NCBI GenBank assembly: GCA_004557645.1 | Contig: SFGI01000026.1 | Coordinates: 1 to 29,924 of the forward strand | DNA length: 29,924 bases | From: [Eubacterium] saphenum | GTDB taxonomy: Bacteria; Bacillota; Clostridia; Lachnospirales; Anaerotignaceae | Reading direction: 5' to 3' | Shown here: positions 29,918 through 29,924 of the stretch, in pieces | Layout: each line of letters begins with the position of its first letter | How positions within the stretch are numbered: position 1 is the first letter of the stretch | Made by a program: the position numbers and the translations under genes | Notes under the pieces: model-generated | Told to the model about the DNA's origin: nothing | The model's input: only the letters and a program-made list of their open reading frames with translations | Database searches by the model: none

Positions 29918-29923
29918 ATTATA
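29918..29923 (-). promoter_or_regulatory. -10 box of the DUF6514-like gene
   Basis: Consensus TATAAT on the minus strand at 29923-29918, with a start near 29911 and a ~48-nt leader. The -35 would fall outside the window. Confidence 0.5.
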
Positions 29924-29924
29924 A

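Noticed and set aside
1..29924. Search for CRISPR arrays, transposases, integrase sites and classic riboswitches
   Set aside because: No regularly spaced repeats, transposase-like frames or tRNA-3'-end duplications were found. No leader matched a riboswitch or T-box core I could recognise; subtle ones could be missed by eye.

Overview
The window looks like a chromosomal segment of an anaerobic, low-to-mid GC member of the Clostridia. The propionate CoA-transferase and lactoyl-CoA dehydratase proteins match, as I recall them, those of Clostridium (now Anaerotignum) propionicum almost residue for residue. An Anaerotignum-like lactate or alanine fermenter is therefore the best guess. This rests on memory of the family; no database search was run. 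I see no insertion sequence, phage gene, CRISPR array or rRNA.

Layout. At the left edge (1-1419) are a tRNA-Thr(CGU) gene with its own promoter and terminator, then a DUF4317 gene on the + strand. An AraC-type regulator (1545-2516, minus) follows. A minus-strand cluster, 8688 down to 2708, holds a YyaL/DUF255 protein, a two-gene 2-oxoacid:ferredoxin oxidoreductase (gamma-delta then alpha-beta fusions) and rubrerythrin. A + strand FAD oxidoreductase with a C-terminal Rieske domain (8809-10257) sits between this cluster and the next. The acrylate-pathway operon lcdC-lcdA-lcdB-pct runs from 15255 to 10345 on the minus strand, behind a strong promoter at 15458-15486. Its ~195-nt leader contains a stem-loop, two tiny ORFs and a terminator-like hairpin. 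Then come a cell-envelope and division cluster on the minus strand (zapA, U32 peptidase, FtsW/RodA, class B PBP, patatin; 22790-15951), a second, four-subunit 2-oxoacid:ferredoxin oxidoreductase operon of the Vor/Kor type headed by a P-loop ATPase (26300-22980), and glutamine synthetase type III (28895-26787). At the right edge are an 86-aa orphan gene whose promoter carries a LexA-type box (29241-29501, +) and a DUF6514-like small gene (29863-29546, minus).

How the genes fit together. Pct loads CoA from propionyl- or acetyl-CoA onto lactate. LcdC, a one-electron ATP-driven activator, fires LcdAB, which dehydrates lactoyl-CoA to acryloyl-CoA. The acryloyl-CoA reductase/ETF needed to finish the route is not in the window. 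The two oxoacid:ferredoxin oxidoreductases would supply reduced ferredoxin from keto acids made from amino acids or lactate, and ferredoxin or flavodoxin is a plausible donor for LcdC. GlnN handles ammonia. Rubrerythrin and perhaps the FAD-Rieske protein relate to redox protection in a strict anaerobe.

The most interesting non-coding signals are the attenuator-like leader and upstream palindromes of the lcd operon, the SOS box at the right end, the terminator squeezed between tRNA-Thr and the DUF4317 gene, and three TNGTNNNACNA (FadR/GntR-type) sites between vor and glnN.
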